This document shows positions 55,980 through 64,000 of a DNA stretch of 64,000 nucleotides, one piece after another; positions within the stretch are counted from its first letter, which is position 1, and every line of letters starts with the position of its first letter. Position numbers and translations under genes: made by a program. This DNA comes from Kaistia adipata DSM 17808 (GTDB taxonomy: Bacteria; Pseudomonadota; Alphaproteobacteria; Rhizobiales; Kaistiaceae), in NCBI RefSeq assembly GCF_000423225.1, contig NZ_KE383991.1, forward strand, positions 1,498,217 through 1,562,216. The letters are read 5' to 3'. Under the pieces are notes generated by a model, which worked only from the letters and a program-made list of their open reading frames with translations, did not search any database and had not been told where the DNA came from.

Positions 55980-56978
55980 TCACGCCACGCCGATGCGCAG
56001 CAGGTCGTGCATGTGCAGCACGCCGACCGGCTTGCCGTTCTCGACGACGAACAGGACGGTGATCTTGGCGCCGTTCAGGCGGTCGATCGCGGCGCCGACC
56101 AGCATGTCCGGCGGGATCGTCTTCGGCGAGCGCGTCATCACCTCGTCGACGGTGCGCGCCAGCAGGTCCGGCCCGATGTGGCGACGCAGGTCGCCATCGG
56201 TGATCATGCCGATCAGCGCGCCGTCGCGGTCGACGACGCCGAGGCAGCCGAGCCCCTTCGCCGTCATCGTGACGATCGCCTCGGTCATCGGCGAGCCGGT
56301 CGGCGCGACCGGCATGGACGCGCCCTTGTGCATGATGTCGCGCACGAAATGCAGGCTGGCACCAAGCTTGCCGCCGGGATGGAACAGGCGGAAATCCTGC
56401 GCCGTGAAGCCGCGCGTCTCCAGAAGCGCGATGGCGAGCGCGTCGCCGAGCGCCAGCTGCATCACCGCCGAAGTGGTCGGCGCCAGGCCGTGCGGGCAGG
56501 CCTCCTCGGCCCTGGGCAGCGCCAGCACATGCGTGGCCTGGCGGCCGAGCGCGCTTTCGGCGTTCGAGGTGACGGCGATGAGGGGCGTGCGAAAACGGCT
56601 GGCATATTCGACGACGGCGCGGAGCTCGGCCGTCTCGCCCGACCAGGACAGCGCCAGGATGAGATCGTCGCGGCCGACCATGCCGAGATCGCCATGGCTC
56701 GCCTCGGCGGCGTGGACGAAGAAGGCCGGCGTGCCGGTGGAGGCGAGCGTCGCGGCGATCTTGACGCCGACATGGCCGCTCTTGCCGACGCCGGTGACGA
56801 CGACGCGGCCGGCATGCTCGCGGATCAGGCGCACGACATCGGCGAAGGGCGCGGCGAGCGGCCCGGCCAGCGCGGCGGCGAGCGCATCGAGGCCGGCGCG
56901 CTCGCTCGACAGCGTCCTCAATGCCGATTCGACCGAATGGCCCACGCTGTCCCGGCCCGGCTCGTCTGCAACCCGCAT
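55980..56978 (-). CDS. Arabinose-5-phosphate isomerase, KpsF/KdsD/GutQ family
   Basis: The 332-residue protein has a SIS sugar-isomerase domain (RVVVTGVGKSGHVGVKIAATLASTGTPAFFVHAAEASHGDLG at residues 58-98, then ALSWSGETAEL) and two C-terminal CBS domains (VRDIMHKGASMPVAP and VDEVMTRSPKTIPPD). It converts ribulose-5-phosphate to arabinose-5-phosphate for KDO synthesis in lipopolysaccharide. The LFHPGGKLGA motif near residue 205 is characteristic. It is divergent from the outer-membrane barrel gene, which fits an envelope theme. Confidence 0.92.
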   Translation of the reverse strand: MRVADEPGRDSVGHSVESALRTLSSERAGLDALAAALAGPLAAPFADVVRLIREHAGRVVVTGVGKSGHVGVKIAATLASTGTPAFFVHAAEASHGDLGMVGRDDLILALSWSGETAELRAVVEYASRFRTPLIAVTSNAESALGRQATHVLALPRAEEACPHGLAPTTSAVMQLALGDALAIALLETRGFTAQDFRLFHPGGKLGASLHFVRDIMHKGASMPVAPTGSPMTEAIVTMTAKGLGCLGVVDRDGALIGMITDGDLRRHIGPDLLARTVDEVMTRSPKTIPPDMLVGAAIDRLNGAKITVLFVVENGKPVGVLHMHDLLRIGVA

Positions 56979-57138
56979 CGTTCACTCCAAACTGTTTGAG
57001 CGCGGGCTTTTACCATGCGCGCGCCCGCGGCGCCGCCCGAAAATGCCGCCTGCGATCCGTGGCCGCGACAACCTTCCCTTAACCAACCGCATTTACAGTT
57101 CGGAAACCATACGGGTCGGCCCTGCCGGCTCCAGTTCC

Positions 57139-58608
57139 ATGCGAAGGTCACGGCAAGCGGCAATGCGATTTCCTGCCCGGCTCCTCCTGTCGGCGGCGCT
57201 TCTTTCGGCGCCGGCCCCGACGACGGTCGCCGTCGCGCAGGACTATGCCGCGCCGGTCGGGACCTTTGCCGGCGACGAGGATTTCGACGTCCTGCGCGGC
57301 AGCGACGGCCAGGAAACCGTCGACTTGAGCGACCCGGCGCTCGCCGCGCCGCCGGCCGAGGAAGCGCCGATGCAGCTCGGCCGGGCCGAGCGCAACCAGC
57401 GCCTGCTTTCGACCATCGGCGAGGAGGACGAAGTTCCGACGCGGCCCCGCTCGATGACGGCGGATGCGCGCGATTCCTCCAGCTACGACCCGCTCGGCCT
57501 GCGCGTCGGCAGCTTCATCCTGCTGCCCTCGATCGAGCTGCGCGGCGGCTACACCACCAACGCCGCCCAGGCCTCGACCGGCGGCCCCTCCGCCGTCTGG
57601 ACGCTGGTGCCGGACCTGATCGTCCGCTCCGACTGGAGCCGGCACGAGCTCGGCCTGTCGCTGCACGGCACCTACGACTATTTCAGCGACACCTCGGTAT
57701 CGCCGCGGCCGACGGTGAACGCCGACGCGACTGCACGCATCGACCTGCCGCGCGACTGGACGCTCCGGCTCCGCGGCAACTACAATTACGACACCCAGTC
57801 GATCTCCAGCATCGACTATCCGGCCGGCGTCGACGAGCCGCCCGGCATCAACACCTATACCGGCGGCGCGACGCTCGACGGCTCGATCGGCCGCACGGCG
57901 CTGCAGCTGCGCGGCAACCTCGCCTATTCGCAATACAATGACGGCCATGCCGGCAATGTCGTCGTGCCGCAGGGCGACCGCGACAACACGCTGACGAGCG
58001 TCGCCGCCCGCGTCGGCTACGAGGTGACGCCGGCCTTCACGCCCTTCGTCGAGGCGGAGCTGTCGGACCGCAGCTTCCGCCAGAAGATCGACAACAACGG
58101 CTTCAACCGGGCCAGCCAGGGCGTGACGCTTCGCGGCGGCATCGCCTATTCGGCCGATCCTGTGCTCCGGGGCGAGCTGGCGCTCGGCTGGCACAACGAG
58201 CGCTACGACGACCCCGTCTTCTCGTCGTTCAACGCCATGACGGTCGACGCCTCCGTGGTCTGGGCGCCGACGCCGCTCACCAGTTTCACGCTGCGCGCCG
58301 CCACCTTCGTCAACCCGACCACCGATCCGAACTCGGCCGGCTCGATCGTCTACGACGCCGGGCTGAAGGCGGAGCACGCGCTCCGGCGCAACCTGACGCT
58401 CGAGGGCGACCTCGGCTGGCGGCGCGAGTTCTACGAGGGCATCGACGTCGCCGACGTCACCTATGAAGCCGGCTTCGGACTGACGTGGAAACTGAATCGC
58501 TCGGCCTGGGTCGTCGGACGCTTCTCGCAGGAATATTATGACAGCGCCCAGCCGGGCGGCGACTACCCGACGACCACGGTGAGCATCGGACTGAAGCTGC
58601 AACGTTGA
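57139..58608 (+). CDS. Outer-membrane beta-barrel protein
   Basis: The protein of about 489 residues has a signal peptide (RFPARLLLSAALLSAPAPTTVAVA, cleaved before QDYAAP) and an acidic Pro/Glu-rich segment to about residue 110. A long region of alternating hydrophobic and polar strands follows, with aromatic girdle residues, ending SIGLKLQR. This matches the BBP2-like outer-membrane barrel family found in Rhizobiales. The start may be ATG 57163 rather than 57139, as both are in frame and neither has a strong ribosome binding site. The role is unknown; exopolysaccharide or stress-related clusters often hold such proteins elsewhere. Confidence 0.8.
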   Translation: MRRSRQAAMRFPARLLLSAALLSAPAPTTVAVAQDYAAPVGTFAGDEDFDVLRGSDGQETVDLSDPALAAPPAEEAPMQLGRAERNQRLLSTIGEEDEVPTRPRSMTADARDSSSYDPLGLRVGSFILLPSIELRGGYTTNAAQASTGGPSAVWTLVPDLIVRSDWSRHELGLSLHGTYDYFSDTSVSPRPTVNADATARIDLPRDWTLRLRGNYNYDTQSISSIDYPAGVDEPPGINTYTGGATLDGSIGRTALQLRGNLAYSQYNDGHAGNVVVPQGDRDNTLTSVAARVGYEVTPAFTPFVEAELSDRSFRQKIDNNGFNRASQGVTLRGGIAYSADPVLRGELALGWHNERYDDPVFSSFNAMTVDASVVWAPTPLTSFTLRAATFVNPTTDPNSAGSIVYDAGLKAEHALRRNLTLEGDLGWRREFYEGIDVADVTYEAGFGLTWKLNRSAWVVGRFSQEYYDSAQPGGDYPTTTVSIGLKLQR

Positions 58609-58661
58609 CGATCGTTTGCCGTGTCATCAACCCGACACGTTATGGCGCTACGAGAGGCATC

Positions 58662-59171
58662 ATGGCTTTCAATCATCGCAAGACGATCACCTTCCGCCTC
58701 GCCCAGACCGCGCGCGCCGCGCGCGCCCGCTCGGGCGGCCACCTGATGCGGATCGGCCTCCATCCCGGCCAGGAAAGCGTCCTCAAGGCGCTGGCGGCCG
58801 AGGACGGCCTGTCGATGAGCCAGCTGGCCCAGGCGCTTTCCGTCCAGCCGCCGACCGTGACCAAGATGGTGAGCCGGCTCGCGGCGCAGGGCTATGTCGT
58901 GCGCCAGGCCTCCAAGGGCGACGGCCGCCAGGCGCATGTCTACCTGACCGAGCAGGGGCGCGGCACCATCCTCGACATCGACAAGGGCTGGAAGCGCCTC
59001 GAGAAGGAAGCGATCGCCGGGCTCGACGACAAGGACGTCAAGAAGCTGCGCAAGCTGCTGCGCCAGATCGAGCGCAACCTCTCGATCCATTTCGACGAGA
59101 CCGAGGAACCGGGCGACGACGAGCCCGAAATTCCCGCGCCTTCGGTGGAGACACCCGCTCCCACGGCTTGA
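58662..59171 (+). CDS. MarR-family transcriptional regulator
   Basis: The 169-residue protein has a MarR winged helix-turn-helix: LHPGQESVLKALAAEDGLSMSQLAQALSVQPPTVTKMVSRLAAQGYVVRQASKGDGRQAHVYLTEQG spans residues 32-98. A long C-terminal helix follows, then an acidic Pro-rich tail (EEPGDDEPEIPAPS) that is unusual for the family. It follows the barrel gene by 53 bases and may respond to a phenolic or other small ligand. The ATG at 58662 follows GAGG by 5 bases. Confidence 0.9.
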   Translation: MAFNHRKTITFRLAQTARAARARSGGHLMRIGLHPGQESVLKALAAEDGLSMSQLAQALSVQPPTVTKMVSRLAAQGYVVRQASKGDGRQAHVYLTEQGRGTILDIDKGWKRLEKEAIAGLDDKDVKKLRKLLRQIERNLSIHFDETEEPGDDEPEIPAPSVETPAPTA

Positions 59172-59265
59172 GCGGCGCCCGGCAATCTGCTTGACTGAAG
59201 GCGGCCCGATCGCCCGATAGCGCCTGCCCCAAAGGTACCCTCCCCCGACCGCCCCCGGAGTGCGG

Positions 59266-60162
59266 ATGTCCCCGTTGCCGACCGCCGCCGCGGAGGCGCA
59301 ACAGCGCCTGCGCGGCATTGGGCTCTATTGCCTTGCGATGCTCTGTTTCGCGATCCTCGACGCCTGCGCGAAATATGCGAGCTACTACGTCCCGGTGCTG
59401 TCGATCGTCTGGGTCCGCTTCGCCATCCACGCGCTGCTGGCGCTGGCGCTGTTCCAGCCCTGGCGCCACTGGGTGCTCTACAAGACCAGGCGCCCGGTTC
59501 TGCAGACGCTGCGCGGCCTGTTCCTCGCCGGCTCGACCTTCTTCAACTTCATGGCGGTGCACGAGCTGCAGCTCGACCAGACCATGTCGATCGGCTTCTC
59601 CGCGCCCTTTATCACCGCCGCGCTGGCCGGGCCGATCCTGGGCGAATGGGCCGGGCCCCGGCGCTGGGCCGCCATCATCGTCGGTTTCGTCGGCGTGCTG
59701 ATCATCACCATGCCCGGCTTCGGCGATCTGAACCCGGCGATCTTCCTGTCGCTCGCCGCCGCCTGCTGCAACGCCTGCTACATCCTGTCGACCCGAATGC
59801 TGACGCGCTCGGATTCGAGCGCCGGCATGCTGCTCTATTCGGCCGTCGTGCCGCTGATCCTGATGACGCCGGTCGCCAATCCGCTCGACGCCGCGCCGCC
59901 GACCTGGATCGTCGGCCTCTGCCTGTTCCTGACCGGCGCGCTCGGCTTCGTCGGCCACTGGTTCCTGATCCGCGCCCATCACCACACCGCCGTGCCGGTG
60001 CTGGCGCCGTTCATGTATACCGGGCTGATCTGGATGATCCTGCTCGGCTATTTCGTATTCGGCGACGTCCCGGCGCCGCGCACGCTGGTCGGCGCCTCGA
60101 TCATCATCGCGAGCGGCCTCTATCTGCTCTATCGCGAACGCGTGCGCGCGCCGGAAGGCTGA
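59266..60162 (+). CDS. EamA/DMT-family transporter
   Basis: The protein of 298 residues has ten membrane helices in two EamA repeats, with LRGLFLAGSTFFNFMAVHELQLDQTMSIGFSAPFITAALAGPILGEW in the first repeat and an equivalent helix-end motif (HHHTAVPVLAPFMYTGLIWMILLGYFVFGDVP) in the second. It is a likely exporter of metabolites or amino acids. ATG 59266 follows GGAG; GTG 59260 in the same frame is possible. Confidence 0.9.
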   Translation: MSPLPTAAAEAQQRLRGIGLYCLAMLCFAILDACAKYASYYVPVLSIVWVRFAIHALLALALFQPWRHWVLYKTRRPVLQTLRGLFLAGSTFFNFMAVHELQLDQTMSIGFSAPFITAALAGPILGEWAGPRRWAAIIVGFVGVLIITMPGFGDLNPAIFLSLAAACCNACYILSTRMLTRSDSSAGMLLYSAVVPLILMTPVANPLDAAPPTWIVGLCLFLTGALGFVGHWFLIRAHHHTAVPVLAPFMYTGLIWMILLGYFVFGDVPAPRTLVGASIIIASGLYLLYRERVRAPEG

Positions 60163-60299
60163 ACCGCGGACCCACGAGATAAGTGCGGCGAAGGCCGCGA
60201 AAACGCGCTACAAGCGGCGCGCTCCGGGCCGGCCTCCGGCCGCCCGGCCCCTGACGCCAGACCCTTCTCCCGAACGAAGCGCCCGCTTCCGGATCCCCG

Positions 60300-61493
60300 A
60301 TGGACCGTCCCGCCAATCGCCAGGCGCGCTTCTTCGTCGCCCTCGCCATCATGGTGGCGCTGCTGAACAGCACCGCCGCCTCGCCGCTCTACACCAGCTA
60401 CCGCATGATGTGGGCGCTCGACGCCTTCACCGTGGCGTTCATCTTCGCGATCTATGCCGTCGGCACGCTGATCGCGCTGTTCGTGCTGGGCCGGCTATCC
60501 GACCGCCTGCCGGATCGTCGGCTGCTGATCATCCTGTCGCTCGGCATCGTCGTCGCCGGCGCGCTGATCTTCGGCTCCGCCGACAATCTCGCCACGCTGC
60601 TGATCGGGCGGCTGCTGGCCGGCGCCGGCACCGGCGGCCTGACCGGCGTCGCCAACGCCGCCCTGATCGAACTCGACCCGAAGGCGGATGCCCGCGCCAA
60701 CGCCGTGCTGGCGACCGCCGTGTTCACCGCCGGCTGCGCCTTCGGTCCGGTGATCAGCGCGGCGGCGCTGCATTTCGACCTCTGGCCGCTGCACCTGCCC
60801 TTCCTGCTGATCGCAACGCTGGCGATCATCACCATCCTCGGCCTCGCCACCGCCTCCTGGCAGCCGGCGCCGCGCGTCGCGCCCGTCGCGACCGCCACTG
60901 CCGGACCGGTGCCGCAGTCCGGCCGCTACACCGCCTTCGCGATCGCCGCCGGCGCCGTGATCATCGCCTGGACCGTCGGCGCCACCTTCGCCGGCCTCGG
61001 CGTCACCTTCGTGCACGAACTGCTCAAGGTCGAAAGCCAGGCCGCGTCCGGCGTCATCGTCGCCGCCTTCCAGGCCGTCGCCGGCCTCAGCCAGCTGGCG
61101 AGCCAGCGGCTCGATTCGAACCGCGCCATGGTGATCGGCACCACGACGATCGCGCTCGCCATCCTGCTCTGCGCCTTCGCGATCTGGACCGCCACACCGC
61201 TCCTCTTCGTGCTCGGCACGATCGGCAGCGGTCTCGGCTACGGCGCCGCCTTCGTCGGCTCGGCCGGCGTCGTCAACCGCATCGCGCCGCCGGACCGGCG
61301 GGCGACCTGGGTCTCGACCTACTATTTCACCGCCTATCTCGCCAATGCGCTGCCGGTGCTGGCGCTCGGCTTCCTCGGCGACCGGCTCGGCCTGTTCGGC
61401 TCGTTCCTGTGCCTGACCGCCTTCACCGTGGCCGGCACGATCGTCGTCAACGGCGCCGCCAGGCTGGTGCTCCGGCCCGGGCGGCGCCGCTGA
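60300..61493 (+). CDS. MFS transporter
   Basis: The 397-residue protein has 12 predicted membrane helices. The cytoplasmic loop after helix 2 carries GRLSDRLPDRR, the MFS motif A in the usual G-x-x-x-D-R form. The second half shows a weak repeat of it (ASQRLDSNR). The family is drug/metabolite efflux. Substrate unknown. The following dehydrogenase gene is convergent, with stops 10 bases apart. Confidence 0.9.
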   Translation: MDRPANRQARFFVALAIMVALLNSTAASPLYTSYRMMWALDAFTVAFIFAIYAVGTLIALFVLGRLSDRLPDRRLLIILSLGIVVAGALIFGSADNLATLLIGRLLAGAGTGGLTGVANAALIELDPKADARANAVLATAVFTAGCAFGPVISAAALHFDLWPLHLPFLLIATLAIITILGLATASWQPAPRVAPVATATAGPVPQSGRYTAFAIAAGAVIIAWTVGATFAGLGVTFVHELLKVESQAASGVIVAAFQAVAGLSQLASQRLDSNRAMVIGTTTIALAILLCAFAIWTATPLLFVLGTIGSGLGYGAAFVGSAGVVNRIAPPDRRATWVSTYYFTAYLANALPVLALGFLGDRLGLFGSFLCLTAFTVAGTIVVNGAARLVLRPGRRR

Positions 61494-61503
61494 ATCGCGG
61501 GGA

Positions 61504-62403
61504 CTAGTTCTTCAGCCTGGTGCCGTTCTGCGCGGCGATGAAGTCCGAGATCATCGGCACGAACTTCTCCGCCTGGCCCGAGGCGGCCATGGCGGCGAAA
61601 TTGTTCTTCACCGCCTCGCCGAGCGTGTTCACGGCGCGGGCGTCGTCGGCCATCGCCGCCAGGTAGCGCAGGTCCTTGTAGGCGTTCGAGATGGTGAAGG
61701 GATGGGCGTTCTCGTTGCCGTCGATGACGTAGTTCATGAAGGTGTCGTAGAAGCCGCAATGCATGCGGCCCTTGCTGATCACCGAGTGGAACGTGTCCGG
61801 CGAGATGCCGACCTTCTGGCCGATGGCGAGCGCCTCGGAATAGAGCGCGGCATAGCCGAGCGACAGGAAGTTGTTGATCAGCTTCATCTTGTGGCCGGCG
61901 CCGACCGGGCCGACATGCACGATGGTGGCGGCCCAGCAGGCGATCAGCGGCTCGATCGAGGCGAACACCTCGTCCGAGGCGCCGACCAGCGCCTGCAGCT
62001 TGCCCGCCATGGCGCCCGCCGGCGTGCCACCGAGCGGCGCGTCGACGAAATGGGCGCCGACCAGGTCGAGCCGCTCGGCCAGGCGCAGCGTCGTCGTCGG
62101 CTCGGAGGTCGAGCAGTCGATCACCACCAGCCCCGGCCGCGCGCCGGCGAGGATGCCCTCCGGCCCCTCGATGACCGCCTCGACATCGGCCGAGCCGGTG
62201 ACGCAGAGGAAGATCACCTCGGCGCTCTGCGCCATCTCGGCCGGCGTCTTCACCTCGGACGCGCCCTTGGCGATCAGGCGCTCGACCGCCTCGCGGCGGC
62301 GATTGGCCATGACCAGCAGCGGATTGCCCTTGGTCACGAGGTTGGTCGCCATCCCCTCGCCCATGAATCCGAGCCCGATGAAGCCGACGGTGCGGTTCGC
62401 CAT
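61504..62403 (-). CDS. 3-hydroxyisobutyrate-dehydrogenase-like NAD(P) oxidoreductase
   Basis: The 299-residue protein has the beta-hydroxyacid dehydrogenase layout: GFIGLGFMGEGMATNLV (cofactor loop), DCSTSEPTTT and DAPLGGTPAGAMAGKL (substrate loop) near residues 95-130, and GAGHKMKLINNFLSLG with the catalytic Lys near residue 170. Substrates in the family include 3-hydroxyisobutyrate, tartronate semialdehyde and 2-hydroxy-3-oxopropionate. AGGGAGGGG precedes ATG 62403. It is divergent from an intact D-2-hydroxyacid dehydrogenase, and the two may act on linked hydroxyacids. Confidence 0.9.
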   Translation of the reverse strand: MANRTVGFIGLGFMGEGMATNLVTKGNPLLVMANRRREAVERLIAKGASEVKTPAEMAQSAEVIFLCVTGSADVEAVIEGPEGILAGARPGLVVIDCSTSEPTTTLRLAERLDLVGAHFVDAPLGGTPAGAMAGKLQALVGASDEVFASIEPLIACWAATIVHVGPVGAGHKMKLINNFLSLGYAALYSEALAIGQKVGISPDTFHSVISKGRMHCGFYDTFMNYVIDGNENAHPFTISNAYKDLRYLAAMADDARAVNTLGEAVKNNFAAMAASGQAEKFVPMISDFIAAQNGTRLKN

Positions 62404-62519
62404 TGCTGCAACCCCTCCCTGGGTGTTTGCATTTGATTTCATTCGCAGATTAGAGTGCCGGGCGGGCTCAGGACAAGGCAGACGGCCGGCCTGTCCGTGC
62501 CAATTTTCCGTTTCGTCCG

Positions 62520-62532
62520 ATTGTCCGACAAT
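62520..62532. promoter_or_regulatory. GntR/FadR-type operator candidate between divergent dehydrogenases
   Basis: ATTGTC-C-GACAAT is a perfect 13-base palindrome that contains the FadR-subfamily GntR consensus TNGTNNNACNA. It lies in the 233-base region between the two divergent dehydrogenase genes. Confidence 0.5.
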
Positions 62533-62636
62533 GGCAATCGGGCCCCTTCCTCGTGTATCAAGGCGTGCCCGATCCGCCGCCGCGCGCGGATGACGCCCCA
62601 AGCCAGATTCGCCCCAGCCAGTTTCAAGGAGCATTC

Positions 62637-63599
62637 ATGTCCCGGCCCGAACTTCTCATGCCTGGCCGCATGCAGCAGAACGTCAACGATGCCCTCGACG
62701 CCAAGTTCATCGTGCATCGTCTCTACGACGCCAAGGATCCGGCCGCGCTGCTGGCCGAGGTCGCGCCGCGCATCCAGGCCGTCGCCGTCGGCGGCGCCGT
62801 CGACGCGGCGCTGATGGACAAGCTGCCGAAGCTCGAGATCGTCGCCTCGTTCGGCGTCGGCTACGACCTGGTCGACGCCAAGCACGCCGCCACCAAGGGC
62901 GTCATCGTCACCAACACGCCGGATGTGCTGACCGAAGAAGTCGCGGATACCGCGCTCGGCCTGCTCCTGATGACGGTTCGCGAGCTCTCGGCTTCCGAGC
63001 GCTATCTGCGCGCCGGCAAGTGGCCGTCGGGCAACTATCCGCTCAGCAGCTCGCTGCGCGACCGCACCGTCGGCATCGTCGGCCTCGGCCGCATCGGCAA
63101 GGCGATCGCCCGCCGCCTCGAGGCGTTCGACGTCAAGGTCGTCTACCACAACCGCCGTCCGGCCGAGGACGTCTCCTACAAGTACTATGCCGACCTGACC
63201 GAGATGGCTCGCGACGTCGACACGCTGCTCTCCGTTCTGCCGGGCGGCGCCGCGACGGAAAAGGCGATCAACCGCGCCGTGCTCGACGCGCTCGGCCCCC
63301 GCGGCATCCTGATCAACATCGGCCGCGGCACGGTCGTCGACGAACAGGAGCTGATCAAGGCGCTCAAGGAGAAGCGGATCCTCGCCGCCGGCCTCGACGT
63401 GTTCGAGAAGGAGCCGCAGGTTCCGGCCGAGCTGATCGCGCTCGAGAATGCCGTGCTGCTGCCGCATGTCGGCTCGGCCTCGGTCTATACGCGCGACGCC
63501 ATGGGCCAGCGCGTGATCGACAACCTCTATGCCTGGCTCGACGGCAAGGCGCCGCTGAGCCCGGTCGCCGAGACGCCGTTCACCGGCTGGAAGAAGTAA
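62637..63599 (+). CDS. D-2-hydroxyacid dehydrogenase
   Basis: The 320-residue protein has the family layout with all catalytic residues in place: FGVGYDLVD, the cofactor loop VGIVGLGRIGKAIA near residue 145, Arg in NIGRGTVVDE near residue 230, Glu in DVFEKEP and His in LPHVGSAS near residue 282. It should reduce glyoxylate, hydroxypyruvate or a related 2-oxoacid. AAGGAGCATTC precedes the ATG at 62637. A hairpin with T run near 63618-63652 probably ends transcription. Confidence 0.93.
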   Translation: MSRPELLMPGRMQQNVNDALDAKFIVHRLYDAKDPAALLAEVAPRIQAVAVGGAVDAALMDKLPKLEIVASFGVGYDLVDAKHAATKGVIVTNTPDVLTEEVADTALGLLLMTVRELSASERYLRAGKWPSGNYPLSSSLRDRTVGIVGLGRIGKAIARRLEAFDVKVVYHNRRPAEDVSYKYYADLTEMARDVDTLLSVLPGGAATEKAINRAVLDALGPRGILINIGRGTVVDEQELIKALKEKRILAAGLDVFEKEPQVPAELIALENAVLLPHVGSASVYTRDAMGQRVIDNLYAWLDGKAPLSPVAETPFTGWKK

Positions 63600-63617
63600 G
63601 CACTTACTGACTCTGAA

Positions 63618-63653
63618 CGATCCCCTCTCCCGCACGCGGGGGAGGGATTTTTT
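63618..63653 (+). terminator. Terminator of the D-2-hydroxyacid dehydrogenase gene
   Basis: A GC-rich stem (CCCTCTCCCGC/GCGGGGGAGGG, with minor mismatch) and a short ACGC-type loop are followed by ATTTTTT. Confidence 0.8.
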
Positions 63654-63682
63654 ATGCGCCTAGCACGACGCCCCACGCTCGC

Positions 63683-63784
63683 CGTCATCCCGGGCTTGAC
63701 CCGGGATCCATTCAGCCGCGGCGCGGGGAAGTTCGCACGCCCGGAAACCCGGCTGCATGGATCCCCGCCTGCGCGGGGATGACG
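63683..63784. repeat. Dispersed palindromic repeat, family B, copy 2
   Basis: CGTCATCCCGGG, CCCGGGATCCATTCAG, ATGGATCCCCGCCTGC and GCGGGGATGACG occur in the same order as in the copy at 18941-19044. Confidence 0.8.
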
Positions 63785-63810
63785 CGGAGCCTAGCCTTCG
63801 CCTCTGCCCC

Positions 63811-64000
<190 letters not shown>

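Noticed and set aside
55957..57138. Large N-terminal extension of the outer-membrane barrel gene
   Set aside because: It would run antisense through the KpsF/KdsD gene; the signal peptide begins at 57139 or 57163.

Overview
The window is high-GC DNA from an alphaproteobacterium, most likely a member of the Hyphomicrobiales (Rhizobiales). The support is a rhizobial-type CpdR regulator, an MmgR/alpha-r8-like small RNA beside hisN, a DUF1127 gene followed by CCUCCUCC-loop hairpins, homospermidine synthase with a type III ornithine decarboxylase, a DUF459 protein, and several families of dispersed palindromic repeats. The genus cannot be read from the sequence. I see no transposase, phage gene, CRISPR array or plasmid gene, so this looks like ordinary chromosome with metabolic accessory modules.

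Layout. 0-7 kb: a partial tRNA-Val(GAC), cpdR, an N-formylglutamate amidohydrolase, a small RNA, hisN, an SDR protein, an alpha/beta hydrolase, a PepSY-like secreted protein, a small heat-shock protein with a likely RpoH promoter and ROSE thermometer, and a threonine aldolase. 7-19 kb: gltBD (glutamate synthase), a DUF459/SGNH protein, a lytic transglycosylase, and divergent galE and galU. 19-26 kb: a tightly packed seven-gene minus-strand operon with an NMT1-type ABC importer, a cytosine-deaminase-like amidohydrolase, an FAD oxidoreductase and two tandem flavodoxin-fold oxidoreductases. 26-37 kb, plus strand: a RidA protein, a Tat-exported phosphoesterase, an 8-oxoguanine-deaminase-like enzyme, a creatininase-family hydrolase, a degenerate 2-hydroxyacid dehydrogenase and a complete dppABCDF-type importer.

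37-51 kb: cytochrome b561, a COG0523 metal-chaperone GTPase with a His-rich loop plus a WD40 protein, a four-helix membrane protein, the DUF1127 gene with three downstream hairpin RNAs, a polyamine block (ornithine decarboxylase, GNAT acetyltransferase, homospermidine synthase) behind a long structured leader, a gamma-glutamyltransferase, an amidase and a LysR regulator, and a DUF1007/NicO nickel-cobalt exporter pair. 51-64 kb: a PuuD-like hydrolase, an orphan TRAP binding protein, a 5'-nucleotidase, hemH, a KpsF/KdsD isomerase, an outer-membrane barrel, MarR, EamA and MFS genes, two divergent dehydrogenases, and the 3' end of an SDR gene.

The most interesting signals are largely non-coding: the triple anti-Shine-Dalgarno hairpin cluster, the MmgR-like RNA, the ornithine decarboxylase leader, and a perfect inverted repeat covering the ribosome binding site of the 8-oxoguanine deaminase gene. 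The nitrogen-heterocycle operon at 19-26 kb is the best candidate for an uncharacterised catabolic system. All function calls rest on reading motifs by eye; no database search was run.
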